A stretch of DNA of 64,000 nucleotides from Noviherbaspirillum malthae (GTDB lineage Bacteria; Pseudomonadota; Gammaproteobacteria; Burkholderiales; Burkholderiaceae_D): contig NZ_JACYXF010000007.1 of NCBI RefSeq assembly GCF_015352985.1, positions 124,001-188,000 of the forward strand, read 5' to 3'. The first letter of the stretch is position 1. Each line of letters opens with the position of its first letter. Position numbers and translations under genes: made by a program. Positions 52,136 through 59,733 of the stretch are shown here, one piece after another. Below the pieces are notes generated by a model that saw nothing but the letters and a program-made list of their open reading frames with translations, was not told where the DNA came from and did no database searches.

Positions 52136-52729
52136 ATGCCTGCTCAAGACACCAAAGCCATTCAACGCTGCTTCTGGGCCAATCCGGCCAATTCCCGCTA
52201 CCTCGCCTATCACGACGAGGAATGGGGCGTACCCTGCCATGACGAGCGCCGCCTGTTCGAGATGCTCAACCTGGAAGGCGCGCAGGCCGGCCTGAGCTGG
52301 GAAACCGTGCTCAACAAGCGCGACAACTACCGCATCGCCTTCGACGGCTGGGATCCGGAAAAGATCGTCCGCTATGACGAGGCCAAGGTGGCCGAGCTGA
52401 TGGCCAACCCCGGCATCATCCGCAACCGCCTGAAGATCGCGGCCGCCATCACCAATGCCGGCGCCTACCTGCGGCTGCGCGACGAAACCGGCGGACTCGC
52501 GCCCTATCTCTGGGCCTATGTCGACGGCAAGCCCATCCTGAACGCGTGGACCGGCAAGGGCGACACCCCGGCCAAGACGCTGCTGTCGGACCGCATCTCG
52601 AAAGACTTGTCGAAGCGCGGCTTCAAGTTCGTCGGCTCCACCATCATCTATGCCTACATGCAGGCGACCGGCATGGTCAACGACCATGCGGCCGGCTGCT
52701 TCCTGCATCCTCACGCTGCGGCAGAATAG
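52136..52729 (+). CDS. tag: DNA-3-methyladenine glycosylase I
   Basis: A 197-aa Tag glycosylase that excises 3-methyladenine from alkylated DNA. Zinc ligands are visible: C12 in QRCFW, H25 in YHDEEWGVP, and H and C in NDHAAGCFLH near the C-terminus. The catalytic-pocket sequence is in LSWETVLNKRDNYR. Start ATG 52136 gives the canonical length; the upstream extension is not homologous. The last 19 bases overlap the end of the convergent glutathione transferase gene. Confidence 0.96.
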   Translation: MPAQDTKAIQRCFWANPANSRYLAYHDEEWGVPCHDERRLFEMLNLEGAQAGLSWETVLNKRDNYRIAFDGWDPEKIVRYDEAKVAELMANPGIIRNRLKIAAAITNAGAYLRLRDETGGLAPYLWAYVDGKPILNAWTGKGDTPAKTLLSDRISKDLSKRGFKFVGSTIIYAYMQATGMVNDHAAGCFLHPHAAAE

Positions 52730-53418
52730 CGAGGCAGAACCGGCGATGCCGCCAGCAGGCGGCCGCCGAGCACGCCATTCTGGCGGATCACGAATTCCGT
52801 CAGCAGCGCCGGGTAATCGTCCGATACCGCAGACTGTACCGAAGGCCGCTGCGCCAGCGCCGTCCGCCATGCGCGCAGCTTCGGCGCATCGGCAAGGAAG
52901 TCGATGCCGCTGACCGGGTCGAACACGTCGAAGTAGCGGAACACCGGCGCGAAGGCCGCATCCACCAGGCTGAAGCTGTCGCCGGAAAAATAGGAGCCGT
53001 CGCCGAGCGCCTTCTCCAGTTGATGGAAACGGTCCGCCAGCACGGCGGCCGCAGCCGCATAGGCGGATTCATCCCTGGCGGTGTAGAAACTCCAGATCGC
53101 ATTCAAGGTGGCTGATGCGAATTCGATCCAGGCGCGATGCTTCGCGCGCTGCAGCGCATCGGCCGGGTGCAGCGCGGGGCCGACAGTGTCTTCCAGGTAC
53201 TCGCAGATGACCGCTGATTCGAAGACGACGTCATGATCGACGCGCAGCACCGGCGTCTTGCCCAGCGGTGACAGCGCGAGAAACCATTTCGGCTTGGCGG
53301 CGAGATCGATGTCGATGCGCCGGTAGTCGACCTGCTTTTCCTTGAGCGCGATCACGGCGCGCTGCACGTAGGGGCAAAGCTTGTGGCTGATGAGGGTGAG
53401 GGTAGGGGTAGAGGGCAT
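52711..53418 (-). CDS. Glutathione S-transferase family protein
   Basis: A 235-aa GST. The N-terminal thioredoxin fold has CPYVQRAVIALKEK (~14-27) with the Cys/Pro/Tyr motif and LGKTPVLRVD with the cis-Pro; the C-terminal helical domain spans ~90-220. Start ATG 53418 is eight bases past GGAGA; a longer frame upstream is non-homologous. Overlaps the tag end by 19 bases, convergently. It is 62 bases from the second GST gene on the same strand, and probably shares its promoter. Confidence 0.93.
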   Translation of the reverse strand: MPSTPTLTLISHKLCPYVQRAVIALKEKQVDYRRIDIDLAAKPKWFLALSPLGKTPVLRVDHDVVFESAVICEYLEDTVGPALHPADALQRAKHRAWIEFASATLNAIWSFYTARDESAYAAAAAVLADRFHQLEKALGDGSYFSGDSFSLVDAAFAPVFRYFDVFDPVSGIDFLADAPKLRAWRTALAQRPSVQSAVSDDYPALLTEFVIRQNGVLGGRLLAASPVLPRYSAAA

Positions 53419-53480
53419 GGCATGTTCTCCTGCAGTCAAAGAGGGAGCGGAACATGCATGTGCCGCCCCGCGGAGTGGAA

Positions 53481-54089
53481 TTACTTGATCAGGCCTTCGG
53501 CCCGCATCGCGGCCTGCACCGCCGGGCGCGTCTGGATGCGCTCGCGGAAGGCGACCAGGGCCGACCATCTTTCGAGTTCGATGCCGACGAAGCCGGACCA
53601 GCCCGTGGTGACGAAGAGATAGGCATCGGCCACCGAGAAGCCGCCGTCGAGCAGGTAATCCTGCCTGGCCAGATGCTGGGCGACATAGTCGAAGCGCCTG
53701 GCCAGCAGTTCCTTGAACTGGGTCTTGGCTTCAGCCGGCGTGCCCGGCTTGAGCAGCGGTGAAAAGCCCTTGTGGATTTCCGAGGTAATGAAATTGAGCC
53801 AGGACTGCAGCCTGTAGCGTTCCGCCGTGCCGTTGGCCGGCGCCAGTTTCGCTTCGGGCGCCTGGTCGGCGATGTACTGCATGATGGCCGGGCCTTCGGT
53901 CAGCACGAAGCCGGGCTCGACTTCGAATGCCGGCACATAGCCGTTCGGATTGATCGCCAGGAAATCCTGGCCGCTTGCCGTGCGGCCGGCGGCGGGATCG
54001 ACCTTTTCGAGACTGAAGGCGAGACCGGCTTCGCGCAGGACGATGTGCGGAGCAAGCGAGCAGACGCCGGGCTTGTAATAGAGCTTCAT
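53481..54089 (-). CDS. Beta-class glutathione S-transferase (GstA-like)
   Basis: A 202-aa GST resembling the bacterial beta class: MKLYYKPGVCSLAPHIVLRE with the conserved Cys10 and S11, NPNGYVPAFEVEPGF with cis-Pro, and C-terminal domain ~90-200 (VADAYLFVTTGWSGFVGI). Beta-class enzymes use Cys10 for mixed disulfide with glutathione. ATG 54089 follows GGACATGCC; a GGA ribosome binding site. Second gene of the DoxX/GST/GST group on the minus strand. Confidence 0.93.
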   Translation of the reverse strand: MKLYYKPGVCSLAPHIVLREAGLAFSLEKVDPAAGRTASGQDFLAINPNGYVPAFEVEPGFVLTEGPAIMQYIADQAPEAKLAPANGTAERYRLQSWLNFITSEIHKGFSPLLKPGTPAEAKTQFKELLARRFDYVAQHLARQDYLLDGGFSVADAYLFVTTGWSGFVGIELERWSALVAFRERIQTRPAVQAAMRAEGLIK

Positions 54090-54149
54090 GGCATGTCCTT
54101 CGAGGGAGTGACGTTGGTGTTGGGAGGGGCTAGGATTCAGGTCTTGGAT

Positions 54150-54578
54150 TCAGGCGGTCTTCAAGCGCGCCGGCAGCGTCTCAGTGGCGGCCGAACGCAT
54201 CGCGAACGCGCCGTCGCCCAGCAGGCCGTGCACGACCGACATCGCGATCAGGAAGAGCGGATATTCCCAGCCGCCGTTGGCATTGCTGAAGACCCAGCCG
54301 TTGCCGATGTGGGCGGCCATCGCACCGGCCATGACGGGCAGCAGCAGGAGCGAGGCGATGCGGCCGTGCCAGCCGAGCAGGATCAGCGCACCGCCGGCGA
54401 GCTCAAGGGTCACCACCGGCCAGGCGATGAAGGCCGGCATGCCGTGGCTGGAAAGAAAGCCTTCGAAGCCAGCGATGGTAAAAACCAGGAGCTTGAGCAG
54501 CGCGTGGGTGATCCACATGGTGCCGAGCGAGAGGCGCAGCAGGGTGGCGGCATAGGGAGCGTAGCGTTGGTCGATCAT
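54150..54578 (-). CDS. DoxX-family membrane protein
   Basis: A 142-aa DoxX/DoxD-like integral membrane protein with four helices (about residues 11-32, 45-65, 70-92 and 105-125) and the characteristic RLSLGTMWITHALLK start. DoxX proteins accompany oxidative-stress functions. ATG 54578 has AAAGGAAA; the frame upstream of it is non-homologous. First in the group of GST genes, with a divergent LysR regulator 74 bases away, so the LysR protein likely controls doxX-gst expression. Confidence 0.9.
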   Translation of the reverse strand: MIDQRYAPYAATLLRLSLGTMWITHALLKLLVFTIAGFEGFLSSHGMPAFIAWPVVTLELAGGALILLGWHGRIASLLLLPVMAGAMAAHIGNGWVFSNANGGWEYPLFLIAMSVVHGLLGDGAFAMRSAATETLPARLKTA

Positions 54579-54652
54579 GATGAATTTCCTTTCAGGTTGG
54601 GTTGCGGTGGTGTTAATGTACGTGTGCACCGCTACAACGAAAATAGGCATTC

Positions 54653-55546
54653 ATGAAACCGATCTATGCAAAAATGCAAACCCCGCTCAGCCATGCCGAC
54701 CTCGAGCTGCTGCTGGCCCTCGTGCGCGGGCGCTCGCTCGGCGGCGCGGCCGAGCGGCTGAAGGTGGATACCTCGACGGTGTTCCGCTCGATCAAGCGGC
54801 TGGAAAAGGATCTGGGCGAGCTGCTCTTCGACCGCAGCCGCAACGGCTACCTGCCCACAGAACTCGCGCGCGAACTCGCCGCCTATGCCGAACGCATCGA
54901 GTCGCAGCTCAACGAAGCGCGCGATGCGGCGTCCAAGAGCGGCGGTGCGCCGTCGGGCGTACTGCGCATCACGACCACCGACACCGTACTCAACGGCTTG
55001 CTGCTGCCGCTGCTGTCGCGCTTCACTGCCGACTATCCCGGCATCGACCTCGAACTGATCGCGACCAATACGCTGGCCAACCTGAGCCAGCGCGATGCGG
55101 ATGTCGCCATCCGCGCCACGCGCAAGCCGCCCGAGCATCTCGTCGGCAGCCGCCTCGGCACCATGCAGTCGGCCATCTTCGCTTCCGAAAGCTATCTGCA
55201 GCGTTTCGATGAATTGCCGCCGCTGGAAAGGATGGACTGGATCGCGCTCGACGAAACCCTGGCCGAACATCCCTCGGTCAAGTGGCGCAGGCAGCGCCTG
55301 CCCAGGGTCGTGCCGCGCTACCGCTGCAACAGCGTGCTGTCGATCGCCGGCAGCGTGGTCTGGGGCATGGGCGTCGGCGTGGCGCCGCTGTTCCTGCTCA
55401 AGGACAAGCCGGGAGTGCGCATGCTGGAAGGTCCGGTGCCGGAAATGGAAACCGACTTGTGGATGCTGGCGCATCCCGACATCCGCCATCTGCAGCGGGT
55501 GAAGCTGCTGTTCGATTTCCTGAAGGACAATCTGGTGCTGTCCTGA
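54653..55546 (+). CDS. LysR-family regulator divergent from the DoxX/GST cluster
   Basis: A 297-aa LysR protein. The N-terminal HTH (LGGAAERLKVDTSTVFRSIKR) spans ~20-80 and the periplasmic-binding-like effector domain ~100-295 (GVLRITTTDTV, DADVAIRATRKPP). Start ATG 54653 is assumed; MQTPLSHAD seven codons later is an alternative. It is 74 bases from doxX and divergent, the standard position for a LysR regulator of the neighbour. No effector is known. Confidence 0.92.
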   Translation: MKPIYAKMQTPLSHADLELLLALVRGRSLGGAAERLKVDTSTVFRSIKRLEKDLGELLFDRSRNGYLPTELARELAAYAERIESQLNEARDAASKSGGAPSGVLRITTTDTVLNGLLLPLLSRFTADYPGIDLELIATNTLANLSQRDADVAIRATRKPPEHLVGSRLGTMQSAIFASESYLQRFDELPPLERMDWIALDETLAEHPSVKWRRQRLPRVVPRYRCNSVLSIAGSVVWGMGVGVAPLFLLKDKPGVRMLEGPVPEMETDLWMLAHPDIRHLQRVKLLFDFLKDNLVLS

Positions 55547-55650
55547 GCCGCATCAGCGTACTTGCCTTCGGTCATTGCGGCCTCTCAAGGGCGAACCGCC
55601 GCGCTCTGGTACATCTGTAGGATGCGACAGATCCATTCCCGGAGATCCAG

Positions 55651-56220
55651 ATGAAGCGTCTTTTCCTATCGCTTGCCCTGCTTGCGCTGCAACCCGGCGC
55701 TCACGCTGCCGAAGAAGACCTCAGCGGCGTGTGGACGGCTTCGCTGTGTCCTCCGGACGTGCAGCGCGACAGCGGCAAATGCTCCAGTTTCGTACTGGAA
55801 CTCCACCAGCAAGGGAGCAAGCTGTGCGGCGCCCATCTGTTTTCCACTGCCGGCGCCGAGCGCATCGATGAAGGCGCCGCGCCTTCGCTGACCGGCGACG
55901 TAACCGATGCCGGCGCCCGCATCACCATCGTCAGCGGCCGCTCGCCGCTGCGGGTGCCGGGCGAACTCAAGAAGGCCGGCAATTCGCTGCAATGGACCCG
56001 CCTGGAAAACCCGAAGGGCGACTACCTGCTTCCGCCGTCGGCGAGGCTGGCCAAGTCGAAGAAAAAAACCATGTTCGCGCCGATGTTCGAGCAGGAACTG
56101 AAGGCGGCCTGTTCCTCGGTGTTCGCGATGGCCGCCGAGGCGCAGCGCAGGCAGAACGAAGCCGCTGCGCCGCCGGCAGAACCCGTCAAGGGTGAGAGCG
56201 CGCCTGCGCCGGCGCGCTGA
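55651..56220 (+). CDS. Exported hypothetical protein (189 aa)
   Basis: A 189-aa exported protein. A signal peptide (MKRLFLSLALLALQPGAHA-A) is clear, with GGAGATCC before the ATG. The mature part has LSGVWTASLCPPDVQ and three Cys residues (near 33, 45 and 60), then the C-terminal part KLAKSKKKTMF and a Pro/Ala-rich tail. No family recognised; a periplasmic role is likely. Transcription may end at the perfect hairpin at 56378-56404. Confidence 0.75.
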   Translation: MKRLFLSLALLALQPGAHAAEEDLSGVWTASLCPPDVQRDSGKCSSFVLELHQQGSKLCGAHLFSTAGAERIDEGAAPSLTGDVTDAGARITIVSGRSPLRVPGELKKAGNSLQWTRLENPKGDYLLPPSARLAKSKKKTMFAPMFEQELKAACSSVFAMAAEAQRRQNEAAAPPAEPVKGESAPAPAR

Positions 56221-56377
56221 ATCTTCTTAGCAGGATGGCGCGACTTTCAAGATTTTCTCCGGCCTGAGGACTGATACATTGCTGCCCGTGGTTGTATGGA
56301 CAACCATTGGTAAGTAGTTTGCCGCGCCGATTCGTGGCGGTGCGGCGACAGTCTCTCCTCAGTGTCTCCTGAGGTTT
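56221..56377 (+). ncRNA. Structured leader/sRNA candidate ahead of a perfect terminator
   Basis: Between the exported protein stop and the terminator the transcript can form successive hairpins: GGTTGT-ATGG-ACAACC near 56290, a GC-rich dyad CCGCGCC...GGCGGTGCGG near 56320, and CCTCAG-N6-CTGAGG near 56358-56375, then the terminator. No open frame is likely. It may be the 3' UTR of the upstream gene, or an independent small RNA; I see only a weak -10-like TGATACAT near 56270. Confidence 0.3.
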
Positions 56378-56411
56378 GGAGTGGAGACATCTTGTCTCCA
56401 CTCCATTTTTT
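56378..56411 (+). terminator. Perfect 12-bp intrinsic terminator
   Basis: GGAGTGGAGACA (56378-56389), a 3-base loop, TGTCTCCACTCC (56393-56404), then A and TTTTTT. The minus-strand side lacks a U-tract, so it acts on plus-strand transcription from the 55.6-56.4 kb region. Confidence 0.9.
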
Positions 56412-56483
56412 ATCTTCCGCCCGGAAAATGCAAAACGGCAGCTGCAATGCAGCCGCCGCTCCAGATACCGTCATTTCAAGCCG

Positions 56484-57374
56484 TCAAGTTCGAAGCACCG
56501 CCCTCCATTTGCCGAACAGGCCGAGCGCCAGCGCGGTCGCGCACAGCACGACGGCGATGCCGGCCACGGTGCCGGGCGTGATCGGCTCGCCCAGGAACAG
56601 CCAGGCCCAGATCGATGCGGTTGCCGGCACCAGGAAGGTCACGGTGACCGCCTTGCTCGCGCCTTCCTCTGCGATCAGGTGGAAGAAGATCGCATAGGCG
56701 ACGCCGGTGCAGACCACGCCCAGGAAAAGCGCGGACAGCGCCACGTTCCAGTTCATCGTCGCCAGGCCCAGCGGCATCGACGGCAGCGTCAGCGGCAGCA
56801 GCACGACCGCCGCCGCCAGCTGGCTGCCGGTCGCAGTCGCCAGCGAGGGCAGGGCCGAGGCCCTCATCCGGGTATAGGTCGCCGCATAGCCGTAGCAGAC
56901 TGCGGCGCCGATGCTGGCGAGCACACCGAGCACGGTGTCGAGCGTGACCGCGCTCGGTCCGACACCCACCAGCACCGCCACGCCCGTCATGCCCAGCACG
57001 CAGGCCATCATGCGCGATGCGCTCAGCTTCTCCGACAGCAGCAGGAAACCGAACAGGCCGGTGAAGATGGGCGCGAGGGAGTTCATGGTCGCCATGTAGG
57101 ACGAGGGAATATGCAGCGCAGACCAGGCGAACAGGGCGAACGGAACCGCCGTGTTGAACAGGCCGATCACGAGATAGGTCCTGGCATTCTCGCGCCAGCC
57201 GAAGCGGATGCCGCGCGCACGGGCGAACAGGTAAAGCGCGGCCGCCGCGAGCAGGGCGCGGAAGAAGGTGGTCAGCATCGGCCCGAGCGCGGGAGAAGCA
57301 ATGCGCATGAGCATGAAGCTCGTGCCCCAGATGGCGCCGAGCAGCAGAAGCCGCAGCAGGTTGGCAGTAGACAT
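56484..57374 (-). CDS. EamA (DMT) family transporter
   Basis: A 296-aa inner-membrane transporter of the drug/metabolite superfamily with ten helices in two EamA repeats (LLRLLLLGAIWGTSFMLMRI .. and LASIGAAVCYGYAATYTRM ..). The substrate is unreadable. Start ATG 57374 (MSTANLLRLL) begins the first helix; the upstream open frame is rejected. Divergent from a LysR gene with a 21-bp palindrome between, so probably its target. Confidence 0.92.
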   Translation of the reverse strand: MSTANLLRLLLLGAIWGTSFMLMRIASPALGPMLTTFFRALLAAAALYLFARARGIRFGWRENARTYLVIGLFNTAVPFALFAWSALHIPSSYMATMNSLAPIFTGLFGFLLLSEKLSASRMMACVLGMTGVAVLVGVGPSAVTLDTVLGVLASIGAAVCYGYAATYTRMRASALPSLATATGSQLAAAVVLLPLTLPSMPLGLATMNWNVALSALFLGVVCTGVAYAIFFHLIAEEGASKAVTVTFLVPATASIWAWLFLGEPITPGTVAGIAVVLCATALALGLFGKWRAVLRT

Positions 57375-57509
57375 GATCGTTTTGGCAGTATTGTCGTCCT
57401 CCGGTTTTCGTATAAGATCCGCAGCAACGGAGTCGAGCTGCATGGCATTGCCATGCGCCTGATTGTAGGTGCACCGCCGCAGCTTCGCGAACGACATTTA
57501 TTCACATCG

Positions 57510-57530
57510 GATGTTAGAAAAACTAACATC
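57510..57530. promoter_or_regulatory. 21-bp palindrome GATGTTAG-AAAAA-CTAACATC (LysR operator)
   Basis: Perfect 8-base arms with an A5 centre, in the space between the EamA and LysR genes, 45 bases before the LysR start. It fits a T-N11-A type LysR site. Confidence 0.65.
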
Positions 57531-57574
57531 TCAGGCAGACCACAACGACTGCTTCACAATCCGGTGCTTCGACA

Positions 57575-58483
57575 ATGAAACCGCCCCTTCTCGCCCTGCA
57601 TGTCTTCGAATCCGCTGCGCGCCACGGCAGCTATACCCGCGCGGCGGATGAACTGCATGTGACCCACAGCGCCATCAGCCAGCAGATCCGCGCATTGGAA
57701 GGCACGCTCGGCGTGCCGCTGTTCGCGCGCGAAGGCCGGCAGATGCTGCTGACCAGGGAAGGCGCGCTGCTGTTCAAGCGCATCCAGCCGGCGCTGCGCC
57801 AGCTCGGCCGCGCGCTGACGGAGATCGAGGAACACAAGCGCGCGCCGTCGATCACCGTCACCACGCTGCAGTCGGTCGCCAGCCGATGGCTGCTGCCTCG
57901 CCTCGGCAAATTCCAGAAGCTGCAGCCCGACGTTGCGGTGCATATCCAGGCATCGCCGGACCTGAAGGATCTCGAGCGCAGGGAAGCCGACATTGCCATC
58001 CGCTACGGGCTAGGCGACTGGAAAGGCTGCGATGCCGTCAAGCTGATGGACGAATGGCTGTTCCCGGTGTGCAGCCCCGACTTCAACAAGGGGCGCCTGC
58101 CGTCATCGCCCAAGATGCTCAAGCGCTACCGCATCCTGAGCGACGATTGCATGACCGAATGGAATGCCTGGAGCAAGGAGGCAGGCATCGACATGGAGGA
58201 ATTCCTGCACGGCGCCAACTACAGCGACAGCAACCTAATGCTCAGCGCGGCCATCGCCGGCCAGGGCATCGCCATCGGCCGCAGCGCGCTGGTCTCCGCA
58301 GACGTGGCGGCCGGGCGGCTGGTGCCGGTCTGCGGCGTGATTGCGCAGGCGCCGTTTTCCTATTACCTCGCCACCGCCAGCCAGGTGGCGAAGTCGTCGC
58401 ACCTGCAAGCGTTCGAGCAATGGCTGCTCAAGGAAGCCGCAGCATTCGAGCGCCGCGACAGGAGAACGCTCGGCATTGAATAG
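57575..58483 (+). CDS. GcvA-like LysR regulator
   Basis: A 302-aa LysR regulator of the GcvA type: start MKPPLLALHVFESAARHGSY, HTH TRAADELHVTHSAISQQIR, and effector motifs ITVTTLQSVASRWLLPRLG and ADIAIRYGLGDWKG. GcvA controls glycine cleavage in E. coli; here the divergent EamA gene suggests a transport target. ATG 57575 lacks a strong ribosome binding site. The palindrome at 57510-57530 is its likely binding site. Confidence 0.92.
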   Translation: MKPPLLALHVFESAARHGSYTRAADELHVTHSAISQQIRALEGTLGVPLFAREGRQMLLTREGALLFKRIQPALRQLGRALTEIEEHKRAPSITVTTLQSVASRWLLPRLGKFQKLQPDVAVHIQASPDLKDLERREADIAIRYGLGDWKGCDAVKLMDEWLFPVCSPDFNKGRLPSSPKMLKRYRILSDDCMTEWNAWSKEAGIDMEEFLHGANYSDSNLMLSAAIAGQGIAIGRSALVSADVAAGRLVPVCGVIAQAPFSYYLATASQVAKSSHLQAFEQWLLKEAAAFERRDRRTLGIE

Positions 58484-58577
58484 CGGCACGAAATAGCGGC
58501 ATCAAGCGCATCGCCGCAAGTTCATACAAGCAGCCGCCGGCCACCCGGATTACCATGTGCGGCTGAAAGGATTTCCC

Positions 58578-59309
58578 ATGCCGCATTCCACCCGTTTTTC
58601 CAGTTTTGCCGCCGGCGCGCGCGATACGCTGCCCATGCTGGTGGGCGCCGCGCCCTTCGGCATCATTTTCGGCACCCTGGTCACCGCCGGGCCGCTGGCC
58701 GCCTGGCAGGGACAGCTGATGTCGCTGAGCGTCTACGCCGGTTCCAGCCAGTTCATCGCCACCGGTCTCGTCGCCGGCCATGCCGGCATGCTGGTGATCT
58801 GGCTGACCACCTTCATCGTCAACCTGCGCCACATGCTCTATGCGGCCACGCTGCTGCCGCATGTGGCCCACCTGCCCGCGTACTGGCGCTGGGCACTCGG
58901 TTTCTTCCTGACCGACGAAACCTTCGCCGTGATGAACGGCTATTACAGCCGGCATCCGCGCGCGCCGCTCGGGCACTGGTATTTCCTTGGCTCCTGCCTC
59001 GCCATGTATTGCAACTGGCAGGCCTGGACGCTGGTCGGACTGTCCTTCGGCGCGGTATTTCCGCAGCTGCAGACGCTCGGGCTGGACTTCGCGATGGTGG
59101 CCACCTTCATCGCCATCGTCGTGCCGCAGCTGGGCCGGATGCCGCATCTGGCGGCCGCACTGGCTGCCGGCGCCTTCGCCTTCCTGCTGCGCGACCTGCC
59201 ATACAAGCTCGGCCTGATGTCGGCGGTGCTGATCGGCGTTGCGGTCGGCATGCTGATGTCGCGGCGCCGCTCGCGCCTTGCGCCGTCAGCCAAGGAGGAA
59301 ACGGCATGA
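58578..59309 (+). CDS. azlC: Branched-chain amino acid exporter subunit AzlC
   Basis: A 243-aa membrane protein of the AzlC/YgaZ type with the conserved start DTLPMLVGAAPFGIIFGTL and the FIVNLRHMLYAATL motif. With AzlD it exports branched-chain amino acids. AAAGGA precedes ATG 58578. Its stop overlaps the azlD start (ATGA), so the two are coupled. Confidence 0.93.
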   Translation: MPHSTRFSSFAAGARDTLPMLVGAAPFGIIFGTLVTAGPLAAWQGQLMSLSVYAGSSQFIATGLVAGHAGMLVIWLTTFIVNLRHMLYAATLLPHVAHLPAYWRWALGFFLTDETFAVMNGYYSRHPRAPLGHWYFLGSCLAMYCNWQAWTLVGLSFGAVFPQLQTLGLDFAMVATFIAIVVPQLGRMPHLAAALAAGAFAFLLRDLPYKLGLMSAVLIGVAVGMLMSRRRSRLAPSAKEETA

Positions 59310-59632
59310 ATTACACCCTGATGATTCTCGGCATGGCGGCGGTCACGGTCGCCATCAAGGCCACCATTTTCGTGCTCGGCGGACGCGTCTCCTTTCCGCC
59401 GTGGCTGCAGCAGGCGCTCGGTTTCGTGCCGGTCACCGTGCTTACCGCCATCATCGTGCCGATGATCCTGGCGCCGCACGGCGAGGGGATGGAACTGACC
59501 TGGCGCAATCCCCAGCTTGTCGCTGCCATCGTCGCCATTCTCGTCTGCGCCGCCACACGCCGGCAGCTGCTGACCATTGGCCTTGCATTGCTGGTGTTCT
59601 TCGGCTGGCAGTTCGGCGTGCTGGCAAACTGA
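59306..59632 (+). CDS. azlD: Branched-chain amino acid exporter subunit AzlD
   Basis: A 108-aa partner of AzlC with four helices. It starts MNYTLMILGMAAVTVAIKAT and contains PPWLQQALGFVPVTVLTAII, the AzlD signature. Overlaps azlC by four bases; AAGGAGG lies before the ATG inside azlC. The two proteins form the YgaZH/AzlCD exporter. The next gene siaA begins 101 bases on and is probably separate. Confidence 0.92.
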   Translation: MNYTLMILGMAAVTVAIKATIFVLGGRVSFPPWLQQALGFVPVTVLTAIIVPMILAPHGEGMELTWRNPQLVAAIVAILVCAATRRQLLTIGLALLVFFGWQFGVLAN

Positions 59633-59701
59633 CAATACCGCACCGGCTTGGTCGGATATGCCGGTTTGACATTGCAGCGCAGCGCAATGGCTGTCAGAAT
59701 T

Positions 59702-59729
59702 TCCGGTAATCATCATTTTCTACCGGAGA
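59702..59729 (+). promoter_or_regulatory. Leader hairpin overlapping the siaA ribosome binding site
   Basis: TCCGGTA (59702-59708) pairs with TACCGGA (59721-59727), 12-base loop. The right arm overlaps the ribosome binding site GGAGA (59725-59729) before ATG 59734. Possible translational control of the sia operon. Confidence 0.4.
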
Positions 59730-59733
59730 TCAC

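Noticed and set aside
59633..59733. Sigma-54 promoter for siaA
   Set aside because: A TGCCGG...TTGC arrangement is present but the GG-to-GC distance is 9, not 10, so it does not satisfy the consensus.
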